In this document: piece after piece, positions 10,919-22,956 of the stretch | How positions within the stretch are numbered: position 1 is the stretch's first letter | Layout: the number at the start of each line of letters is the position of its first letter | From: Entophlyctis helioformis | Taxonomy: Eukaryota > Chytridiomycota > Chytridiomycetes > Chytridiales > Chytriomycetaceae | Reading direction: 5' to 3' | DNA: 64,000 bases | NCBI GenBank assembly: GCA_025526915.1 | Contig: JAHLKH010000154.1 | Location: forward strand, 1-64,000 | Made by a program: the position numbers and the translations under genes | Notes under the pieces: generated by a model | Told to the model about the DNA's origin: nothing | Seen by the model: only the letters and a program-made list of their open reading frames with translations | The model's database searches: none

Positions 10919-12883
10919 TCAGATGAGACCGAGTGCAAAGTCACGCATAATGGCAGGCGCATTGGCATCGAATCCGGCAATGTCCAGCATGCCCGCATCC
11001 GTCGGATCCGCAATCGTAAACTTTGAAGCCGCCATGCCCACCACAATCAGCTTGGCATTCGGCTTGCCCATCTTGGTGCGGTACTGCTTGATCGCGACGC
11101 TGGGGTGCACGCCGCCAAAGTACGTCTCGCTGTCCGTGTACACGACAAACACGTCCACGTCCATGTTGTGCTTCATGGCATGGAGCATGGGCTGCGCGCA
11201 GTCCGTCGCGCCAAAGTTGATGCCAGAGGTTTTGCGCATGACTGCATCCAGGCGGTCCGTGCGGTTGATGTCGAGCGTCTTGATGGACGACGAGAAGCAG
11301 ATAAAGTGGGACTGGTCCTCGGTGCGCGCAGTGACCATGGCCATGGCAGCAGACGCCATCGCGCACGAGATCGAGTCAGAGCCGAGGACGGGGCAGCCCA
11401 TGGATCCCGACACGTCCAGCGCGAGGAGGTACTTGAGGCCAGTCGGCTGCACGGCCTTGAACGACTCGTAGAAGGCGTCCTCGAGAGCCGCATTGATCTG
11501 CGGCACGGGCGTCCACGACAGCGATCCCTTGTTGCCGCGGCCTGTCTTGTACTGGTTGAGCGCAACCAGCACATTGAACGGGTGGATGCGCGCCTTGTGC
11601 AGCTTGGACGAGTCCTTGAGCGTGTCCGTGACAGTCTTGGTCGCATTGGCCAGAGGAGCGAGCGTGCCAATCGACGTCATGCGGCCCAGGTTGCGGATCA
11701 TGGCCGTCAAGCCGAGCGTCGGCAGCAGCGTCTGCCAGATCTCGGTGTCCTTGAGCATCGAGTTGGGCAGGTGCTCCCACGACAGCTTGTGGGTCTCGAT
11801 CGCATCCTTGACAAACTGCACATTGTCCGTCTTTTGCACAGCGTCCAGGGCAGCGAGCAGGTCCAGCATCGAGGCATCCGCAGCCGCGTCCATCGGCAGG
11901 CTGTCGGTCGGCGTGCGCTTGGGACGGTGCAGCTGCGCGGCCTGCTCGATGTCTGCCGCCTTGGCGCTCTTTACGTCAGCATCCGCGGGCGACATCTCAA
12001 TCTCCTGCACGCCCTTGGTCACGTTCTTGACGTCCACGTCCACCCACTCGACATCCATGTCCGCCACCGAAGCAGCCGCGACCGTCTCAGCAGCCGGAGC
12101 AGTCGTCTCAGTCTTGGCCGCTGCCTCTGCCTCGGCCTCCTCGGCATCCTTGCGCACCAGACGACGGAACAGCTTGTCGTGCGACGCCGACGCGGGCTTG
12201 ATGTGCGCGACCTTGAGCACATCCGTGTGCGACCATCCGTTGCGGTTCTTGTACTTGGCACACAGGAAGGCGAGATCGCGCGGCGACTTGCTGTTGTACC
12301 ACTTGGCCAGCGCCTTGCGGAAGCCCTTGCCAAAGCCACGGCCAGCGCCGGCCGCCTTTTCCACGCGGCCGTTCTTGGACGCCTTAACAGCCGCACTCTT
12401 CGTCGCGGCCGTCGCGGCTGCATCGGCAGGCTTGCGGATGGCAGTCGAGAACGAGAGGAACTGGAACAGCGTGGTGGGGATGCGGCACACGGTGGACACA
12501 GCGTCGTACGCCTTGGTGCGTGTGGCATCGTCGCCGAGACGAGCACACATGGCGAGCACCAGGATGCCAGGGTCCTGCTTGGCCGCGCGGCCGTTGGACG
12601 AGTACTCGACGACGAGATCGACGACGTCGGTGCCGCGGCCCGCATGGATCAGCTTGGACACGCTGTCGACGTTGTCAGCGGTCAGGGTCGACTGGCCGAC
12701 GTAGTAGGAGCCGCTCTCGGAGCCGAGGCAGAGGAAGCGACGCAGACGAGTCATGTCGTCCACGGCAAAGACGAAGCCGCCGGCGTTGTTGGCAACCATG
12801 TCGGTGCGGCCGGGGATGGGCTTGGTTTGCGGCACGTTGGCCGACTGGGTGGAAGCGTTGAGGGCGGCCTTGAGGTACGACAT
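10919..12883 (-). CDS. Ro60/TROVE-domain RNA-binding protein with vWA domain
   Basis: Ro60 is a ring-shaped protein that binds Y RNAs and misfolded small RNAs in RNA quality control. It is a single exon of about 654 residues, starting MSYLKAALNA. TROVE motifs are strong: DMTRLRRFLCLGSESGSYYV, VCRIPTTLFQFLSF, ALAKWYNSKSPRDLAFL and KYKNRNGWSHTDVLKVAHIK. The HEAT-like part continues with LTAMIRNLGRM and the family ARIHPFNVLVAL. The C-terminal von Willebrand A domain has an intact MIDAS (ALDVSGSMG) and INFGATDCAQPM. An Ala/Asp/Glu-rich insertion of about 100 residues in the middle is unusual compared with animal Ro60. The longer upstream open frame has no ATG start. A TATA-like box lies about 90 bp upstream. 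Yeasts lack this family, so its presence in a fungus is notable. Confidence 0.93.
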   Translation of the reverse strand: MSYLKAALNASTQSANVPQTKPIPGRTDMVANNAGGFVFAVDDMTRLRRFLCLGSESGSYYVGQSTLTADNVDSVSKLIHAGRGTDVVDLVVEYSSNGRAAKQDPGILVLAMCARLGDDATRTKAYDAVSTVCRIPTTLFQFLSFSTAIRKPADAAATAATKSAAVKASKNGRVEKAAGAGRGFGKGFRKALAKWYNSKSPRDLAFLCAKYKNRNGWSHTDVLKVAHIKPASASHDKLFRRLVRKDAEEAEAEAAAKTETTAPAAETVAAASVADMDVEWVDVDVKNVTKGVQEIEMSPADADVKSAKAADIEQAAQLHRPKRTPTDSLPMDAAADASMLDLLAALDAVQKTDNVQFVKDAIETHKLSWEHLPNSMLKDTEIWQTLLPTLGLTAMIRNLGRMTSIGTLAPLANATKTVTDTLKDSSKLHKARIHPFNVLVALNQYKTGRGNKGSLSWTPVPQINAALEDAFYESFKAVQPTGLKYLLALDVSGSMGCPVLGSDSISCAMASAAMAMVTARTEDQSHFICFSSSIKTLDINRTDRLDAVMRKTSGINFGATDCAQPMLHAMKHNMDVDVFVVYTDSETYFGGVHPSVAIKQYRTKMGKPNAKLIVVGMAASKFTIADPTDAGMLDIAGFDANAPAIMRDFALGLI

Positions 12884-12972
12884 GGAAACAGAGTGGTGCA
12901 GAAGTCGAAGGTGGCTGGTGGCGGACTGCGTCTGACCGATGCTGGCAAGAGATGGAGCGCCGAGTGTCGCTG

Positions 12973-12980
12973 TTTTATAG
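12973..12980 (-). promoter_or_regulatory. TATA-like box upstream of Ro60
   Basis: CTATAAAA on the minus strand, about 90 nt before the Ro60 ATG. An ACGTCA (CRE-like) hexamer at 13005-13010 sits just upstream of it. Spacing suits a core promoter; this is inference. Confidence 0.5.
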
Positions 12981-13322
12981 GCAGCGAGCGAGCGTGACAC
13001 GGCCACGTCACAAAGTCACGACATTGCACAGCATTGCACCACAATGCATCAGAGACTGCTGCAAGTGGCCAGGGACTTGGCGGTGTTTAATCCAACCCAA
13101 TACACACATGGAGGCAGCCGGCTCCCATTGGCAAGCCTCTGGCAGACGGGCAGACGGGCAGACTGGGAGTGCCCCACTTGTATGTTCATCCACGAGGAAA
13201 CGACGAGCTGCCGCCCAGCCCAAACGACCCCGAGTTGGCAGCCAGCTTCATCTCCAGCCCTGCACCACCCGCACCGCCCGCACCACGCCGCACCGCGCCA
13301 TGCCACACGAGTCAGACACGAG

Positions 13323-16300
13323 TCAGACACGCCTCTTTACGTTGCCGGCACCGACCGCACCAGCCGGCCACCCACCATCAAGAACGACGGACGTGATCTT
13401 GACGGGATGTTTGGCTGCGCTGCTCGACGTCAGCGACGCGAGCACGTTCTGCGATCCCTGCGTGCCCGAAGCGACCAGCTTGGCCACAGGGTCCTCGCGC
13501 ATCAGACACTGCTCAAAGTAGTACGCCTGCCGTCATGCCATGCATCGTGCCGTGCCGCGCCAGGGTCAAACGGGTCAGTCTCGATCCAGTCATGCCATGT
13601 GGCAGTCGTGGCAGTGCTGACTCACGTGAGCGCGATGCCGCTCCTCCTCGGTCACCTCCTTGCCGTCGATGCCAAAGATTTGCGGGAATCGGATGACCAG
13701 AGCGATGCGGTACAGCTGTTTCCGTGCAATGGCGTTGGCTGCGAGCGAGATCTCGAGCAGACTCGGCAGCTTCATTTTCTGTTCGTGTTCCCCCGCGCCG
13801 TGGTCAGTGCATGTGCGTCAGTGTATCGCCAACATTCGCTGCACCGCTCGGACCACCACATCAACTTGCCTCGATCTCGGACATCTCGTGCACACGGTTG
13901 TTTGCCAGGTAGAGCATCTGGAGGTTGGGCAGGCAGTCAAAGTGCGCCAGCGACCTGATGCGGTTCTCTCTGCATATCCGATCGTATGTCAGTGGTTGCA
14001 AGTGCACGCCAGTCAGTCCGTGTCATGCCCATCTCGTACTTGATGTGCAGCTCCTTGAGGTTGATGAGCGACAGGAACGACAGCGGGTCAGCACCCTTGA
14101 TCTGGTTCTTGTCGAGCACCAGCTCAATCAGGCTTGTCATGTGCTCCAGCCCATCAATCTGTCCACGCCAGCGCGTCAGCTCGTCCACTCACACAAACAC
14201 ACGCATCCATCCATCCATCGAGCCATCGAGCCATCCCAGCAAACGTCGACATACTCGGCTGATGCGGTTGCCTTGCAGGAACAGGATCTTGAGGTTGGGC
14301 ATGCGGTACAGTGCCAGATCAGCGATCCGTGCCACCTGGTTGTACCCGAGATACAGCTCCTCCAAATGCGGCAGCAGCGTCTTGAGTTTGCCAAACTCGT
14401 TGACCGTCTCGATCTTGGCGCCAAACATGCCCGTGGCGCTTGCCGATCCAGCACCGTTGCCTGTGCCCGAGTTGCCCAAATTGACCAGCCCGCTCATGCC
14501 GCCTGTCGAGCTCGGCACTGGCGCGAGCGGGTCCGTCGACAGCAGCCGCTCGATGCGGTTGGTGTTGAGCGACAGGTACCGCAGCCCAGACAGCGAGGTG
14601 AAGCAGTCAATGTTGGACAGCAGGTTGTTGTCAAAGTTGAGGCGACGGAGGTTGCGAAAGTCGCCGTTGGTGAGGCAGTCGATCTCGCGGATCTTGCAGT
14701 TGCGCAGGTCGAGCTCGGAGATGTTCTTGAATGTGAAATGCCCAATCTTTTCGCCAAGAAGCTCAATCGTGAGCTTGCCCATGTAAATGTCCTTTGCCTG
14801 CTGCTGCTCTTTGGACGTGATGCCCGCGCCGTCCAGGATCTGTGCGGCCGAAGACGTTACTAAAGCTGCATCAGACATGGTGGCAAGAAGAGGGCTGTTT
14901 GCACGCGTACCTTTAGCCGGCCGAGATGGAACACTGTAAACAGACGGTAGTTGTTGATCTTGCAGACAGCGTTGCCAGTCAGATCGAGGATGATCAGACG
15001 CGGGAGCTCCTTGAGCGGGAAGATGCTGAACAGGTCCACAACCAGATTGTTGCCAATGTCTGTCCAGCCCGTGTCAGTACCGACCATGCACCACCGCAGA
15101 CCAATCCAGCGTCTGGACTCACAAAACTCCATGAGGGTCGACATCTTGGCAAACGGCCGCATACTCTTGATGAGGTTGTTCTCGAGCGAGAACAGCATGA
15201 GCGACCTAAAGTTTGCCGCCGAGTCGACCGACGAGATCTTGTTGTTGCTGACATCCAGCTTGGTGAGCAGCTCGAGCCGCGCGAGCACATCGATGCTCGT
15301 GATCTCGTTGTTCTCGAGGGAGAGCTCTTCCAGACGGTGGTACGACGCCAGCTTGGACACGTCCTGCAGGTTGTTGTTGCGGAACGATGCCCACCGCAGC
15401 GACGGCATGCGGTCGGGGAGCTTGTCCAGATCAAAGAGGTTGCAGCTGTCCAGCTCAAACGTTGTGATTTGGTCGGGCGGGATCATGACCATGGGCTCGC
15501 GCAGAAGCGAGATTTCCTGCTGCGGCTGGTGGTGGTGCTGGTGCGCGAGCGCGTCGACCATGGCCAGACTCAGGTGCTCGTGTTCGGCAGACGACGAGCC
15601 GTAGCCGGTCTGGGTGCGCATGCTGAGCGGGCGGAACAGGTGCTGCTGGGGCGATGCTTTGCTTGCAAAGAGCGGCTGCCAGTCGACCGGCTCGCGCTCA
15701 GACTTTTCAACCTGCACGGCATCGAGGATCTGCAGAGTGGGTGCGTGCGACAGGCAGTACTGGCGGTATCCCTTGCGCCGGCAGATGGGATTGAACCGCA
15801 GATCCAGGACGACGAGGTTGGGCACGGCCTTGAAGATGTGTCTGAGCGATGCAAGGTCGGCCAGCCTGTTGCCAGCCAGGTCCAGATACCGCAGATGCGG
15901 GAGCCCCTCCAGCCCCTGGCTCATGGAACTGATGCTGTTGAAACTCAGGTCCAGACGCTCCAGCAGGGCAAGCTTGGGGATGGTGGGCATGCTTTCCAGT
16001 CCAGCGTGCGACACGGTCAGCGACCGCAGCAGAGTGCGGTTGGCGTACGTTTCGGGCTTGTGCACCGAGAACGCGCCAATGTTGATGTGCTCGAGCGCAA
16101 TGCTCGACTTGGATATCATCGTCTCCATCATCTCGGTGCTGCTCTGCTTGAACGAGTCGGCCATGGTGATTTCCGGATACTCTTGCTCCAATTGCGCCAT
16201 GGGAATGTCATTGGCCATTACGCGTAGCGGCTCCTGCAACCCTCTTGGTAAGCAGACCGCTTGCGATTCGCACTGTCCACCAGACGGCATCTTACCATCC

Positions 16301-19158
16301 ACAGCACTTACATTCATGTCCGTCAACTTGAGCGACAGCTCGCTCACAATGTTGGGCATGTCCGAATGAGACATGCGATTCGAGTACGCAATGTCGACCA
16401 TCAGCCGCTCGAGCTGGGTCGTGTACCGATCCAGATCCGATTCCAGCGAGTACTCGATAAAGTACTCGGGCAGCAGCACGTCGCGGTCAAACACAAAGTA
16501 CTCTTTCGGATACTCGCCGTGCACCACCGTGTTGCCCTTGATATGCGGACGGTTGGTGATGCGCTGGCACACGCCGTCGCGGCCGGGGTAATGGTCAGCA
16601 TTGACATGCTCGATGCTGCTGGACGACTCGGCGACCTCGGAGACGTTTGCTGGGATGCTGCGCACAATGATGGCCTGGCGCAACGTCTTCTTGGCCACGC
16701 TGTCGCAGGCAGTGTCGGTCCCCTTGTCTTCGTGGCAGTCGAGAAAGTTGGAGAGGAGAACGCCGTTGGCAAAGATGGTGGTGCCGGGAACGAGCTGGCA
16801 GCCGTGCTCAACGACCGAGAAGACGTCGTCCGAGTTGGACTGCCGGCCATGGAAGCACAGGTGGCTCGACTTGTCGCTTTCCGGCAGCTTCGCAAACCGA
16901 TCCTGCTCAATGGCGGCGTTTGAGCACGAGCAAGCAAACTGATATGGCCAAGCCGGTGTGCGCGACCCACCTCAAACTTGAGCTTCATGTGACGGTTGTG
17001 CAGACGCGAAATGCGATGGATCTGGATGGTGCGGGGCGAGTGCTTGGACACGGCCCGCTTGATAAAGATCTTGACCAGATTCTCGCACTCGACCACCCAC
17101 GGGTCGTCCTTTTGCTCATCCTCGAACCGCACATTGCCGCCCGTTTCGAGCTCCAGCAGCAGCTTCCTGTTTTTGGTGGAATCAGCCAGCTGTCCAGCGG
17201 AAAAGTGAAACAGGCCACGCACCTTATGGCCATATCGCTTTGGTTCATGATCTGGTTGTAGATATCCGATCGATGCGTGAGCAGATTCATGAGCGTGCGC
17301 GTCTTGTTCTCAATCGCAGTGTTGATACGAAACCGCGCGTTTTCCAACTTGGCAACCAGATCCGGATCCTGTGCAGCGGCCAGTGCGAGTGAGCAGGGGA
17401 CCGATACCATGGGCCACCAAATGTGCAGGCAGCACAGAGAGCTTACTGTTGGCACCTTGAGCATGATGGCCGCAGCCAGCTCGTCTCGTTTCTTTTGGAC
17501 GCGTTTGGAGCGTGCCATGAGCAGCTCAATGTCCGTCTCGAGCGTCTTTTGGTCAGCAGCCGACACGCCATCCAGCGTCTTGATCAAAAAGTTGGTGTTC
17601 CTGCGGATCGTGCGAATCCGCATATTGTAGTACCTGCCCGCCCTCAACGTCAGTGTTGCGTGCACAAGCCGTCCCCTAAGCAAGGATGGACACGCAAAGC
17701 AAACTTGCATGCGCTTCTTGAGGATGGTGGCGCTGATGATGCGCCGCGACTCTTCAGTCACCTCGAGCGTATCGAGAAACTTGAGGTTTGGTAGATGGTA
17801 CACGACGTGCGTCTGGTAATTGCATAGAGCACAAATGGGATTATCTGCAAAGTTTGGGTCGCTGAGACACAGGTGCGTGAGATTGGGAAGGCGTGTGAGG
17901 TTCAGGATTTCGCGGAACGAGGAGATGCGGTTTCCCGACAGGTTTAGATCCTGGCGGTGCCATCATTGTGTAGCGTGAGCAGGATGGCGTCGGACGGACG
18001 GCGTGGGATGGATGGCTGCTCAAGCCAAAGCAGCGATCAGATTGAGACAGACCTTGAGCCCAACGTTGTCGTTGAGGGCATTGCCAATCATCATGATGCG
18101 GTTGTTGCCCAGCTGTAGCGACGTTAGCCGTTTGAGGCTGGAAAGGTTCTCCAGAACAGCAATCTCTGTATGGGCGGAAGAAGCGTGCGTGCATCAGTGG
18201 TTGATGGCAAACAATACGGAATCAAACCAGCACCGACCGACCATTGTCGGAGAGCCAGAGTTCCTCGAGCTTGGTCATGTTGGACAGTCCGTCAATGTGC
18301 CGGATCCGATTGCTGTACCTGTACAGGGGGGAGCATCAGGGATCAGAATGTGCGGCATGCATGCAGGTCACGGTGCGAGGATGCCAACGTGCATGAACAG
18401 TCGCTTGAGTTCGGTGCATCGCTCCAGACCCTGGATGGCGGAAATGCGTGTTTTCGCAGATCCACAGATCGACCAGATTCTCACACGTCTCAAGACCAAC
18501 GATTTCCTTGATGTCCTGCGCCACGATGCAGAGCGACGTGAGGAACGGAAAGTAGTGGAAGCCAGCCATGGACGGCATGTTGAAGTGGCACATTTCGATG
18601 CTGTTGATGCTCTCGAGCTTGGTGACGTAGTTGATTTCGGTGATGCCGTTGTTGTGGCACTGGATCAGGTCGCGTTGTGGCCGTGATGGAGGATCGATCG
18701 CAAAGCGAGCAGTGACCCAGAAAGACGCGCATTGAGTTGTCCGCAAGAGAGAGGCATGGCAGGCACGCAGACGGCAGAGTGAGCACGGGACGCACCATGT
18801 TGGAAAGAACCCTGTCGTTGCGGTACAGGCCCATGCGTTTCGACTTGAGCTTCTTGTCCTTGCCGTCGGCCAGCAGAACGGGCAGCGACAGGTCGTCCGT
18901 CCTGTCACCGAGACCACCGCCAGACTCGCCAGCGGCAGCCGAGACGGAGCCCGAGTCTGCACCGCTCGAGTTGGGGCTGTCGGAGGCGCCGGCGTTGGCC
19001 GCGTCTTGCAGCAGCGCGTAAGGGTCGACGTCCTCGTCAGGGGCGAACGAGTCCGAGTCCTCCTCGGCACCAGTGCCAGCGGCCACGCCGCCGCGCATGT
19101 GGCGAGCGCGTTTGATGTGGTCGAGCCTCGCGGCGGTCGAGGAAGAAGGGGTGGCCAT
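13323..19158 (-). CDS. LRRC9: LRRC9-like ciliary leucine-rich-repeat protein
   Basis: A large gene of about twenty exons, starting MATPSSSTAARLDHIKRARH at 19158 and ending ...GNVKRRV at 13323. Matches to vertebrate LRRC9 occur in order. The first LRR block opens with FPFLTSLCIVAQDIKEIVGL (about 18540). A helical region follows with YYNMRIRTIRRNTNFLIKTL (about 17600), then LLLELETGGNVRFEDEQKDD (about 17150) and EYFVFDRDVLLPEYFIEYSL (about 16480). Two further LRR blocks lie at about 16050-14900 and 14870-13590, with a terminal LRR cap including KEVTEEERHRAHV. LRRC9 is associated with cilia and flagella, which fits a zoosporic organism. One base appears inserted near 18450, where the expected RISAIQGLERC continues only in another frame. 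Divergently arranged with the CDK gene, whose start is about 330 bp away. Confidence 0.85.
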
Positions 19159-19486
19159 GCGAGTTTGTGTTGGTGATTGAAAGAAACAGTTGCGCCAGGC
19201 GAGCGCGACTTGGTGGGGCAGGCACGTGCAGGGCTGGTCGGAGCGACGGCTGGCAGGCAGGAGGCGCAGTCTTGCGCTTGCACAGCTGCGTGCTGGATGG
19301 TCTGTTGCGCGCAGTGTCGGTGGTGTTGAAGCTGCGGTTGGTAGGCGTGCTGGATGGGCCGGATCGGATGAGGCTCGGCTCTACATGGCCCTGCCATGCC
19401 CTGCACGATCCAGCACGACCTACCTGTCCTGTGCTGCCCTGTGATGTCAACAAGGCGCGTTTGGTCGCGTTTGCGGTTTCCCACAC

Positions 19487-22400
19487 ATGGACGACGCTGA
19501 GGATCTGGGCGAGTGGGCGGGCGACGCCCACGCAGACGGCGGCAGCGACAACGGCCGTGCGGCACAGGCTGCTGGCGAGGCCGGCGGGCACACTGGAGAG
19601 CACACGGGCGGGCACACGGGCGGGCACACGGGCGGGCCACGGCGGGCAGCCAGCCGCCGACGGCGACGTCGAGGAGGGCGAGTTTGACCTCAGCGACCAC
19701 GACATCTTTGGCGACGACGCCGACGACGCTGCCGACGACGCTGGGCAGCACGAGGCGGCCGACATGGCTGTGGATGCGTCTGCGGGTGCGTCTGCGGGTG
19801 CGTCTGCGGGTGCGTCTGCGGGTGCGTCTGCGGGTGCGTCTGTGGCCGCAGGACACGGCGGCGAGTGGGCGCAGACGGGCAGCAAGCGGCCTGCACCGGC
19901 CGACTTTGACTCGGACGACGGCCGGAATCACGGCGGCGGCAGCTTCGGCGGCGGCAGCGACGACGACGACGACGACGACGACGACCATGCGGGCGGGGCG
20001 GGCGAGGCAAGGGTGCGTGCTGGCACGGCTGGCAGCGATGGCGCTGCGTCCGAGTCTGGGCTCGAGGCCGGCGCAGATGGACGGCAGGGCCGCAAGCGCA
20101 TCCATCTGGGCACGACTGCTGCAGCCACCACAGGCCACGGCGACGACGGCGACGGCGACGATGGTGACGACGACGAGCACGGGCGCCGCTCGGCCAGAAG
20201 CAGCCGCAGCCGCAGCCGCACACGCAGCCGCTCGCCACACAGCACAAACGCCAGCCAGGTCCACACGCCGTTATCCGGCCAGATGCTCATGGACGACGAC
20301 GACGGCGACGGCGACAATGGCCGAGGCCAGCACGTCCTCACCCGCCTGTTCGACGACGGCGATCGGCCCGAGACGGCCAGCGACTACTCGTCCGACAACG
20401 AGCCGCTGCCGCCTGTTCCCAACGCGCCGCGACACCCGACGCAGACGGGCGGCAGCTCGGTCGCCGTATCGCCGCTTGGCGCTGCTGCCGACGGATCTGC
20501 CGGCTCTGCCCTTGCGGCTGCCTCTGCTACGACTGCCAGCGCCGCGTCTGCATTGACGGCTGCGGCTGCTGCGCTAGAAGACGGCGAGACGGAGGAAGGC
20601 GAGGTGACGTCGAGTGGCCAGATCATGCGCTCGCCGCCGCACGAGCCGGGATCGGGCAGCGGTGTCAACGGCGTGGCAGGCCAAGGGCAGACTGCAGCCA
20701 CCGCCAACGGCATTGCATCTCACCCAGATGCCGCCATGGCCAACGCCAGCGATCTGGCAAGTGCGGCAGCAGCTGGAAGCAGCGCCGTCGTTGCTGCATC
20801 TGCGCTTGCACCAGCCGTGGTTGGAGCGGCATCTGCAAGCACAACAGCAACAGCCACAGCAGCAGCAACAGGAGCAACAGCTGCATCAGCGGCGGCGGTC
20901 GACCAGAAGCAAGGCAGCGACCATTATATCCCCATGTCGCCGTCCTACCATTTCGGCGCTGCCCAAGACGGCTCCTCTGCCTCGTCGGCACGCAGCGTAG
21001 GCAGTGCAGGCAGCACCGGTCGCGCATCCCCAGACGTGCGATCCCGCTCATCGGCACAGCCGCCGCCGGCAGCAGGCGCCTACGTCCCCGCGCGCGTCGA
21101 CACGCGCAAGTACTACGGCTGCTCGCCATCGACCGACTACGAGCTGGACAAGAAGATTGGCGAGGGCACGTTTGGCGAGGTTGCCATTGGCCGGCACAAA
21201 GCCACGGGAGCGGTCGTGGCGCTCAAGCGGATCCTTGTGCACAACGAGAAGGAGGGCATACCCATCACGGCGCTGCGGGAAATCAAGATCCTCAAAGCGC
21301 TGAACCACCCCAACGTCATTACGCTCCGGGAGATTGCGTACAAGGCCGGTGACCGCAACCGCCGCGAGCGCGGCACGGTGTTTATGGTGTTTCCGTACAT
21401 GGACCATGACCTGACGGGGTTGCTTGAGAACCCCCAGGTGCGGTTCAGTCCTGGGCAGATCAAGAGCTATATGCGGCAGCTGCTCGAGGGGATACGGTAC
21501 CTCCACAAGAACCGAATCTTGCATCGGGATATGAAGGGTGAGGCCATGGAGGGCGGTTGACGCGTGTGTGCATGCAAGTGTGGCGTGGGTGACTGACAGT
21601 GAGCGTGTCTGTTTGTCTGTGGACGGATGAACGGATGGATGGATGGGACGCATAGGCTCGAATATCCTCATTGACAACGAGGGCCACCTGCGGATCGCGG
21701 ATTTCGGACTCGCGCGCACGTTTGTCGAAACGGACCACAAGGGCTACACGAACATGGTCGTGACGCGCTGGTACCGGCCGCCGGAGCTGCTCATGGGAGC
21801 GACAAAGTACACAACGTCGATCGACATGTGGGGCGTTGGCTGCGTGTTTGGCGAGATGCTCCGGCGGCGGCCGATTCTGACGGGAGCGGACGACATGGAC
21901 CAGCTCGACAAGATCTTCATGCTCTGCGGCACGCCGGACGACGAGACGTGGCCCGGGTACCGCGGGCTGCCGATGTTGGACGCGGCTGCGGGCGGGCTCG
22001 TGTCGAGCTTCAAGACGCGGCACCGGCGCAGCATCCTGGACAAGTTCCCGCCGCACCACTATGCGCCGACGACGGTGCGGCTGCTGGATGGGCTGCTCGT
22101 GCTCGACCCTGCGCGGCGGCTCACCGCGGACCAGGCGCTTGTGCACGAGTACTTTTATGTGGCGCCGGCACCGGCGCGGCCGGGCACGGCCGACTTTGAG
22201 AAATGGCCCACGAGCCACGAGCTGGATTCGCGGCTCAAGAAGGCGGAAGCGGTTGCGGCTGCGGCTGCGATGGAGGGGTCTGGCGTCAAGCCGCATGCGC
22301 AGCACCTGCCGTCGCATTTCGATGCCGGTGTGGCTGGCAGCGTGATGGTCGGCGGCGGGGGGAGTGGGTTACGCACTGGCGGCGGCGGTGGTGGCGGCGG

Positions 22401-22731
22401 GATGGGAGGGCATGGCGGACGCGGCACACATCCTGGCGGCCAGTACAGCCAACATCGTGGCGGCGGCAGCAGTAGCGGCGTTGGTGGTGTTGGTGGTGGC
22501 GGCATGCGGACGGGAGGCGTTTTGGGCGGCAACGGCGGTGGCGTTGGTGGTAACGGGATGGAACAGCGACGCATGCAGAGTGGCATGGCTGGCAGTGCCG
22601 CGGTCGGTGCCGGGGGCAGACGGTACTCGAAAGACGGCGGCAGTGCTGGTGGCGGTGGTGGCGGCGGTGAGAGAGACCACCGAGATGGACGCGACCGCAG
22701 TGGATCGACTGGCGCGCACCGCAAACGATGA
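19487..22731 (+). CDS. CDK9/BUR1-like cyclin-dependent kinase with long acidic/RS N-terminus
   Basis: Transcription-elongation CDKs phosphorylate the RNA polymerase II CTD and Spt5. Two exons: 19487-21537 and 21656-22731. The kinase domain begins YELDKKIGEGTFGEVAIGRH (about 21138). The cyclin-binding helix is PITALREIKILKAL, the catalytic loop is HRDMKGSNIL across the intron, then DFGLARTF and the activation segment GYTNMVVTRWYRPPELLMG. These favour the BUR1/CDK9 branch. The N-terminal 550 residues hold acidic runs, Ala-rich tracts and an Arg-Ser stretch (ARSSRSRSRTRSRSPHS), a feature more usual in CDK12/13. The C-terminus is Gly-rich. The start is the ATG of MDDAEDLGEWAGD. From there one extra C near 19637 must be skipped to reach the frame EEGEFDLSDHD. 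An upstream non-ATG open frame (from 19167) is not convincing. Confidence 0.87.
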
Positions 22732-22956
22732 ACGCCGCAGCATGGTGCTGGCGGTACGGCTCTGTCAGGGAGAAGGGAACGGGGTCCTGTGAACAGTAAA
22801 CACACTACACACACGCTGATGCGGATGCGGATGTGGATGCGACGATTGTAATGCCGAGACATTTTATGAGAGGTTATGCGACAGTAAAACAAGAGGGGGG
22901 CAAGCTGGCAGGCAGGTAGGCAGACACGGCGACAGACACAGCCGGAAAGGCGCGGG

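Noticed and set aside
11105..12997. 630-residue plus-strand frame opposite Ro60
   Set aside because: Antisense shadow: Ro60 is strongly conserved on the minus strand and the plus frame is Arg/His/Val-rich without domains.
14926..16227. 433-residue plus-strand frame opposite LRRC9
   Set aside because: Antisense shadow of LRR coding sequence; no start context and no domain.
19167..19486. Extending the CDK upstream along the open frame
   Set aside because: The first codon is not ATG and the residues (ARRARLGGAGTCRAGRSD...) look like translated promoter DNA. The ATG at 19487 plus one indel fits better.
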